Assembly (NCBI GenBank): GCA_018650845.1
Contig: JABIFF010000024.1
Span: 1 to 64,000 of the forward strand
Direction of reading: 5' to 3'
DNA length: 64,000 nucleotides
From: Chloroflexota bacterium
GTDB taxonomy: Bacteria; Chloroflexota; Dehalococcoidia; Lucifugimonadales; Lucifugimonadaceae
Positions 58,972 through 64,000 of the stretch are shown piece after piece. The notes beneath the pieces are model-generated. The model was not told the origin of the DNA, made no database searches, and saw nothing but the letters and a program-made list of their open reading frames with translations. Positions within the stretch are counted from its first letter, which is position 1; each line of letters opens with the position of its first letter. The position numbers and the translations under genes were made by a program.

Positions 58972-60633
58972 CTAGCCGCCGATAAACGTTCCCTGTCGTT
59001 CACCATTGACGATCACGTCGTACTCAACGCCCGATTCGAAATCGGAACCTATGTTGATCGACTGATCTTCGTAGATGATCGCCAACGTGCAAGGCACAGG
59101 AGCGGTAGGAACCTGAGTTAGCACTTCGACATGAACCTCGCGACCTTCAACAGTCCAGTCGATCGACTTGAAAGTCTCGCAGCTTCCGCCGAGAGAAATT
59201 GTGATTCCGACCAAGTGCTGCGCAGGGATCGATCGAGTCGAAGCGATGCTCGAAGCGTAGATCGTGGCGAGCTTTGTAGTGGATTCAGCAACATCCTCGT
59301 CTACTTCAACAGTCTCTTCGTATCCGTTGCCTGCGAACTGAGTCGCAATCGATCCCAAGAGATCGATGATCTCGTCGTCAAGACCGACGTACAGAATGAT
59401 CGAGTTACCGTACGAGTACCAGTGAGGTGGAGCAATCCACATCAAGCTCGTTGCCACACCATCGGCCGATTCAAACGATGTTCCATCAGCTGAAACTGTC
59501 TTTGCGGCATCTGCAGCTGCACTACCCGGTGCGAACTCAAAAAGCTCAACTCTGAACCCGTTCACTTTCAGAACGCTAGGATCTACGTTGAAGAATGAAG
59601 AGTCACCACTCTGTCCACCGTTCACCACATCAGCACCGGCGCCCTTCAATGAAAGCTCGAGTGCCAGAGCATCTGAAATAATGCTTCCGCCACCAGCAGG
59701 TGGGAACGGAGCAGGTGTTGGAGTAGCCGTATCAGGGTCGGCACATCGAACGTTAGGCGCAATCGCCTGGAAAGTTACCGATTCTTCGCCAGCGTTCACT
59801 GTGTAAACAGCGCAAGCATTCAACTCTTCACCAACAGCACCAAACGTAACTTCGACAGGCTCTAATCGGTAGTCATCGGTGCAAGCAACGTCACCTGTTG
59901 GCACTTTGACCACTGGGTAAACATCGAACACTGTTCTACTCGACTGAAGCACGTTCGGCTCAACTGCCTCTTTGCAGCCGTTTGAAAGTCCAATAATCAC
60001 GTTTGCGTAGTAGATCACCTGTCCACGGCTGTCTTCACCAATGATCAGTTCGATAGCTTCAACCGGAGCAGCTTCAATAGCAAAATCCGGTGCGCCGATT
60101 GGCGGAATGCCATCAACTGGCGATGATCCAGTTGTGAACGTAGTCGCAGGCTGATCGTTCACGTACACGCTGTAAGTCGTGCCGCGTTCGAAGTCGCTTC
60201 CGAGACCAACGTTCTCATCGTGAATTCCGTAGATCGCCGTGCAGGCGATCATCTGATCTGGCGCAGGCACCATGTTGTACACAGAAATGTGAACATCGGT
60301 TCCTTCACGAACTACATCTGCACGATCAAAAGTCGCACATCCACTAGGGAGTCCCGAAATCACCTGAACAACAAACTGTTCTGGGTATGATTCGAGAACT
60401 AGAATCTGCACGCTCTCGATAGGAGCAAGCTTCTCAACCACTTCATAGCCGAGATCCGTTGCTGGAGGGTCGCCCTCTGTAGGGTCTTCACCCACTGGCT
60501 GAGTTGGCTGTGCACCAACTCCGCCGTTATCCGAAACAAGCTTGGTCTCATCTGTGCCGCACGCAATAACGAACGCTGCGAGGGCTGCGATAGCAACCAG
60601 TACGAGCCATTTATGTTGTGTTCCGCTAAACAT
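58972..60633 (-). CDS. Lipoprotein with three related beta-rich repeats
   Basis: This lipoprotein has about 553 residues; the lipobox Cys follows LAAFVIAC. The start is set at ATG 60633, with GGAAAC upstream. The longer frame to 60759 would place an acidic stretch before the signal peptide. After a short linker rich in Gly/Thr/Pro come two beta domains of about 100 residues, a central domain (about 300-440), and a third beta domain of the same kind at the C-terminus. The repeats share a pattern: a strand ending in '-SGC' or '-GSC', an aspartate-rich turn, 'AxACTAIY' or 'PCTLAIIYED', then 'GSDFExGxxYxVxVN'. Each has a pair of cysteines, consistent with a disulfide. No enzyme motif is seen. It is probably a surface-exposed binding or structural protein. 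Confidence 0.75.
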   Translation of the reverse strand: MFSGTQHKWLVLVAIAALAAFVIACGTDETKLVSDNGGVGAQPTQPVGEDPTEGDPPATDLGYEVVEKLAPIESVQILVLESYPEQFVVQVISGLPSGCATFDRADVVREGTDVHISVYNMVPAPDQMIACTAIYGIHDENVGLGSDFERGTTYSVYVNDQPATTFTTGSSPVDGIPPIGAPDFAIEAAPVEAIELIIGEDSRGQVIYYANVIIGLSNGCKEAVEPNVLQSSRTVFDVYPVVKVPTGDVACTDDYRLEPVEVTFGAVGEELNACAVYTVNAGEESVTFQAIAPNVRCADPDTATPTPAPFPPAGGGSIISDALALELSLKGAGADVVNGGQSGDSSFFNVDPSVLKVNGFRVELFEFAPGSAAADAAKTVSADGTSFESADGVATSLMWIAPPHWYSYGNSIILYVGLDDEIIDLLGSIATQFAGNGYEETVEVDEDVAESTTKLATIYASSIASTRSIPAQHLVGITISLGGSCETFKSIDWTVEGREVHVEVLTQVPTAPVPCTLAIIYEDQSINIGSDFESGVEYDVIVNGERQGTFIGG

Positions 60634-60872
60634 TTTGTTTCCGTCTATCTCTTCTTCTTCATCTTCGTAGCGAGAATCGCCGTGAATCTTGTTTTGATCA
60701 GGAGCCAAATTCGGTTGCCTGTTATAGCTAAGACGCACTAGGGTTTCGATTTGTTCCATCGAATTCTCTCAATTTATATTTTCTGCCTTTGGATGCACTC
60801 ACCTAAACGTATTTCCTATTCAATTCCCAACTAAAATTGACTCCGCACCCCTTCGCGGGCTAGTCTTGAAGA

Positions 60873-61196
60873 TAGTTCGAATTTCATATTGGCGTTGATC
60901 GGGACTAGTAAGTTTCGTTACGGATCAAAGAGAATCGGGGCAAGCTGGAAGCCCGATATCACGACCGGAACCGAATGGACCCGTGAGCTTCGAAGCTAAA
61001 GTACCTACAAGTACGAGTACCTTCCGACGGAGTGGGCACCGTTATCAGAGCCCAGGGCCTACGATCTTAGATAGCCTTGATCGTGTGTCCGACAGAGATA
61101 CTGCTTCACGAAACGTGCAGCGGTAATAAGGGTGGCACCGCGGGATACATACCTCGCCCCTTGAAAATTATTTCAATTGGGAGTGAGGTTTTTTTA
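60873..61196 (+). promoter_or_regulatory. T-box riboswitch leader of trpS (Trp specifier)
   Basis: The leader carries the T-box antiterminator sequence AAGGGTGGCACCGCGG at 61128-61143, followed by a terminator (61152-61196). A UGG triplet flanked by A (GAAUGGA, 60976-60978) lies in the Stem I region and fits a Trp specifier loop. Uncharged tRNA-Trp would pair with UGG and with the T-box bulge and prevent termination, raising trpS expression when tryptophan is short. A plausible -35 TTGACT (60837-60842) and a weak -10 TAGTCT (about 60861-60866) lie upstream. T-boxes are known from Firmicutes, Actinobacteria and some Chloroflexota. Confidence 0.9.
61152..61196 (+). terminator. T-box-controlled terminator before trpS
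   Basis: CCTCGCCC pairs with GGGAGTGAGG (one G-U, one bulged A) around an AT-rich loop and is followed by seven T. It is mutually exclusive with the T-box antiterminator just upstream. Confidence 0.92.
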
Positions 61197-61264
61197 TGCC
61201 CGAAATTAGGAAGCCAAAACCTCGATCACTACACAAGTAACTAAATCGAGAGTCGACCGACATC

Positions 61265-62284
61265 ATGGCAGCGCCTACTAAGAAACGAATCCTCACCGGC
61301 ATCCGACCCACCGGAGCACTCCACTTGGGTCACTACGTTGGTGCGCTCCACAACTGGATCGACCTGCAGGATCAGTACGACTGCTACTTCCTGATCGCCG
61401 ATTACCAGGCGCTTGGCGACCACTTCCACGAAATCGATCTCATCAGAGATTCCGTACTGCAGGTCACTCTCGACTGGCTAGCAGTTGGTCTCGACCCCGA
61501 AAAATCTTCTTTCGTTGTACAGAGCTACGTTCCTGAGTTCGCTGAACTCACAATGTTGCTCAGCTTCATCACGCCACTCGGCATGCTCGAACGCAACCCA
61601 ACGCTAAAAGGCGAACTCGACGATCTCTCGGTCGAACAGCGCACAGTGGGCTTCTTCAACTACCCAATGAGTCAGGTAGCCGACATTCTGCTGCCACAGG
61701 CTCACTTGGTTCCGGTTGGCGACGACCAGCTACCGCACATCGAAATGACTCGTGAAGTTGCTCGAAAATTCAACCGAATGTTCAAGCCAGTGTTCCCAGA
61801 AGCCGACTCGCTGATGGGGAAGGTCCCGCGACTTTCGGGAACCGACGGGCAAGGCAAAATGAGCAAGTCGAAGGGCAACGTAATCATGCTGTCCGACGAT
61901 GAAAAGACTGTCACAAAGAAAATCCGTGGCATGTACACCGATCCCAATCGTGTTCGGGCCGACACTCCCGGCACTGTCGAAGGCAATCCCGTATTTCAGT
62001 ACCACGATGCGTTCAACCCGAACACCGAACAGGTCGACGAGTTCAAAGCTCGCTACCGTAAGGGAACTGTTGGCGACGTTGAAGTGAAAATGGCTCTAGC
62101 GGAAGCGATTAACACCTTCCTCGACCCTATTCGAGAAAAACGTGCCTACTACGAAGCGAACATGAACCTCGTAGAGGAAGCAATCATGAGCGGTGTAGGC
62201 CGAATGCGAGAAGTCGCCGCCGAAACCATGGAACAAGTTCGAGATGCAATGCGCATCTCCAGCTACACCAAAAACTGGAAGTAG
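61265..62284 (+). CDS. trpS: Tryptophan--tRNA ligase
   Basis: This 339-residue class I synthetase has its HIGH-type motif in TGALHLGH (16-23) and KMSKS at 198-202. A Trp-pocket loop and [10 protein letters not shown] are also present, matching the bacterial TrpRS fold and normal length. Translation starts at ATG 61265, 68 nt after the T-box terminator. Expression is predicted to be induced by tryptophan starvation via the upstream T-box. The stop codon lies within a short palindrome, GTGACTGAGTCAC. The next gene, trpE, is 152 nt away. Confidence 0.97.
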   Translation: MAAPTKKRILTGIRPTGALHLGHYVGALHNWIDLQDQYDCYFLIADYQALGDHFHEIDLIRDSVLQVTLDWLAVGLDPEKSSFVVQSYVPEFAELTMLLSFITPLGMLERNPTLKGELDDLSVEQRTVGFFNYPMSQVADILLPQAHLVPVGDDQLPHIEMTREVARKFNRMFKPVFPEADSLMGKVPRLSGTDGQGKMSKSKGNVIMLSDDEKTVTKKIRGMYTDPNRVRADTPGTVEGNPVFQYHDAFNPNTEQVDEFKARYRKGTVGDVEVKMALAEAINTFLDPIREKRAYYEANMNLVEEAIMSGVGRMREVAAETMEQVRDAMRISSYTKNWK

Positions 62285-62436
62285 TGACTGAGTCACGTTT
62301 TCTATAGAACCGTAATTTCAATTCACGACTATTCCCATGATTACCCGAATCAAAAACTTAATAGCCATTGGCACTTCCTGGCGAAGCTGAATTCCGACAC
62401 TAGTAATTCGACTTCATAAACCAAGAACTAAAAATC

Positions 62437-63990
62437 ATGCCTAACTACACACCCGATCTCTCAACCTTCAAAAACCTCGCTTCAGACCACAATCTGATTC
62501 CGGTCTATCGCGAAATCAGTGCCGATCTAGAAACTCCCGTTTCTGCCTACCTAAAAACAGCAACCGGCAAGCACTCGTTCCTCTTCGAATCAGTCGAAGG
62601 CGGCGAGAATCTAGCGCGCTACAGCATGCTCGGAACCGAGCCATCTGAAATATTCACAACAGGTGCTGGAACAGATTTAGGCGAAGTCGATCCACTCGAA
62701 CTTCTGCGCAAACGCATGGAGAAAGTCAGCTACGCAAACGTAGAGGGACTTCCAAAGTTCCACGGTGGAGCAGTTGGCTATCTCGCCTACGACACGATTC
62801 GCTACTTCGAGCCGTCAGTACCGCCAATTTCGGACGAAAAGTCCGGCCTGGACGTACCCGAAGCAGTCTTCATGCTCACCGACTCGATTCTCATCTTCGA
62901 TCACGTGCGCCACACCATTTTCGTAGTCGCACACGCAGCTATAAACAACGGCGATGCTGAAGCTTCGTACGAACGAGCAACAGCGAAGATCGAAGAGGTA
63001 ATCGCCCGACTCGACAAACCTGTTCCGACATCCGGCGCACGGCGCAACTTCCTGCCGCCATCTGGCTTCACTTCACGTGACCCCAATCTCGATTACAGCT
63101 CGGTAGGTCATCCCGACCAATCGCCAATCGAAGGCGGAGAAATCACTGGGCAACCGTACATTCCGAACATGACTCGTGAGTACTACGGCGAGGCGATCGA
63201 CAAGTGCAAACAGGCGATTCAAGATGGCGAAGTAATTCAGGTCGTATTCTCGCAGCGACTCGCACGTCGAACGCCGGTAAAACCGTTCGATATGTACCGT
63301 TCGCTTCGAGCTATCAACCCTTCGCCATACATGTTCTTCCTAGAACTCGATGGTTTCGAAATCGTTGGCGCTTCACCAGAGCTTCTAACTCAGGTGATCG
63401 ACGGCAAGATGGCGGTTCACCCCATCGCCGGAACACGCCCCCGTGGCACAACTCCGGAACACGACGATGAGCTAGAAAACGAACTCATCAACGACGAAAA
63501 AGAAGTCGCTGAACACGTAATGCTTCTCGACCTAGGACGTAACGACGTCGGTCGAGTATCCAACCCTGGCAGCGTAAACGTTGAGCAAAGTTTCGAGATT
63601 GAAAAATACTCGCACGTGATGCACATCGTGTCGCACGTTACGGGCGATCTATCGGAAAAATACGACATGTTCGACGCCATGAAAGCTGCGTTCCCAGCCG
63701 GAACAGTTTCAGGCGCCCCAAAGGTTCGTGCGATGCAGTTGATCGCAGAGCTAGAGCCCGACAAACGTGGACCTTACTCGGGAGCAGTCGGATACTTCAG
63801 CTTCACTGGCAACATGGACACAGCAATTTCGCTGCGAACCATGATCATGAAAGACGGAGTTGCCTACCTGCAGGCCGGTGGCGGAATTGTTGCCGACTCG
63901 GACACTCAGACTGAGTACGAAGAAACCCTTCACAAGATGGGCGCTCTGATGCGAGCCATCGACCATGCTGAGGAGTCGTCAGGTGTCTAG
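62437..63990 (+). CDS. trpE: Anthranilate synthase component I
   Basis: This 517-residue protein turns chorismate plus glutamine-derived ammonia into anthranilate, the first step of tryptophan synthesis. The N-terminal half contains the feedback site (LLFESVEGG..., ARYSMLGTEP). The C-terminal chorismate-binding half has IAGTRPRGTTPEHDDE, LLDLGRNDVGRV, HIVSHVTGDL and the PAGTVSGAPKVRAM motif, ending in YLQAGGGIVADSDTQTEYEETLHK. The LLES-type element at the start is present in altered form (LFESVEGGEN), so feedback by tryptophan is likely. The 152-bp leader contains a short frame (62337-62390) with a single Trp codon, not a convincing attenuator. The stop overlaps the start of trpG. Confidence 0.96.
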   Translation: MPNYTPDLSTFKNLASDHNLIPVYREISADLETPVSAYLKTATGKHSFLFESVEGGENLARYSMLGTEPSEIFTTGAGTDLGEVDPLELLRKRMEKVSYANVEGLPKFHGGAVGYLAYDTIRYFEPSVPPISDEKSGLDVPEAVFMLTDSILIFDHVRHTIFVVAHAAINNGDAEASYERATAKIEEVIARLDKPVPTSGARRNFLPPSGFTSRDPNLDYSSVGHPDQSPIEGGEITGQPYIPNMTREYYGEAIDKCKQAIQDGEVIQVVFSQRLARRTPVKPFDMYRSLRAINPSPYMFFLELDGFEIVGASPELLTQVIDGKMAVHPIAGTRPRGTTPEHDDELENELINDEKEVAEHVMLLDLGRNDVGRVSNPGSVNVEQSFEIEKYSHVMHIVSHVTGDLSEKYDMFDAMKAAFPAGTVSGAPKVRAMQLIAELEPDKRGPYSGAVGYFSFTGNMDTAISLRTMIMKDGVAYLQAGGGIVADSDTQTEYEETLHKMGALMRAIDHAEESSGV

Positions 63991-64000
63991 CCTGATCGTC
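63983..64000 (+). CDS. trpG: Start of anthranilate synthase component II (partial)
   Basis: A GTG at 63983 opens a frame reading MSSLIV..., the usual beginning of the glutamine amidotransferase TrpG. It overlaps the end of trpE by 8 nt, with AGGAG about 8 nt upstream. Only six codons are in the window, so the call rests on context and those residues. Confidence 0.6.

Noticed and set aside
62337-62390. 17-codon frame before trpE as a trp leader peptide
   Set aside because: It has only one Trp codon, no ribosome-binding site and no alternative hairpins, so attenuation is not supported.

Overview
The window reads as a stretch of bacterial chromosome of roughly even GC, densely packed on both strands with housekeeping and catabolic genes. 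There are no rRNA genes, insertion sequences, prophage genes or CRISPR arrays. The gene content suggests Chloroflexota, most likely the marine SAR202 / Dehalococcoidia-related lineage. It has five enolase-superfamily (mandelate racemase-like) genes in 64 kb, an archaellin-like pilin in a bacterial genome, lipoproteins with Pro/Thr-rich linkers, DUF5666-like secreted proteins, and a T-box-controlled trpS. This taxonomic call is an inference from gene families, not from a marker search.

Layout. 0-3.2 kb: tRNA-Arg(CCU), an RraA-like aldolase/decarboxylase, a glycine-rich RRM protein and an archaellin-like pilin. 3.5-7.8 kb: clpS, then three tandem galactonate-dehydratase-like enolase-superfamily paralogs. 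8-15.4 kb: an enoyl-ACP reductase with an InhA-type active site, a hotdog thioesterase, a large GAF/PAS histidine kinase that appears frameshifted at its C-terminus, an M50-CBS protease and an MFS transporter. 15.4-20.7 kb (minus): response regulator, histidine kinase, lipoprotein and large secreted DUF5666-like protein, in an overlapping operon. 21-31 kb: dnaE, a DUF2007-like protein, an ogt-type methyltransferase, and a MoxR-DUF58-transglutaminase operon in which the transglutaminase catalytic Cys is Ser. 31-31.8 kb: five minus-strand tRNAs, all with encoded CCA. 31.9-36.5 kb: moaC, rnhA, a tandem GNAT, a CopD-like membrane protein, moaA and rdgB. 36.7-42.4 kb: a complete aa3/caa3-type cytochrome oxidase operon (subunits II, I, III, IV and CtaG), with two haem-c domains fused to subunit II. 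42.5-48.6 kb: a lineage-specific hypothetical, moeA, pheT, pheS and a small zinc-ribbon protein. 48.7-58.7 kb: a second catabolic block with an aldo-keto reductase, two mandelate-racemase-type enzymes, an M48 protease, a clan GH-A-like protein, an SDR, a DEDDh exonuclease, a PIG-L deacetylase and an S9 peptidase. 59-64 kb: a three-repeat lipoprotein, the T-box leader, trpS, trpE and the first codons of trpG.

How the genes fit together. The two enolase-superfamily blocks, the RraA-like enzyme, the SDR, the AKR and the glycosidase-like protein make a plausible kit for uptake-independent turnover of sugar acids and related hydroxyacids. The oxidase operon provides aerobic respiration, and the scattered moaA/moaC/moeA genes supply molybdenum cofactor.

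The most novel-looking signal is a dispersed repeat of about 75-80 bp with two hairpins. Both stems vary in sequence between copies while keeping their pairing. A copy lies in every enolase-to-enolase junction (5147, 6531, 50997), ending 8-20 nt before the downstream start codon, and two more sit head-to-head near 2.1-2.3 kb. It could be a REP/MITE-like element that helped duplicate these genes, or a structured leader that has been co-opted.
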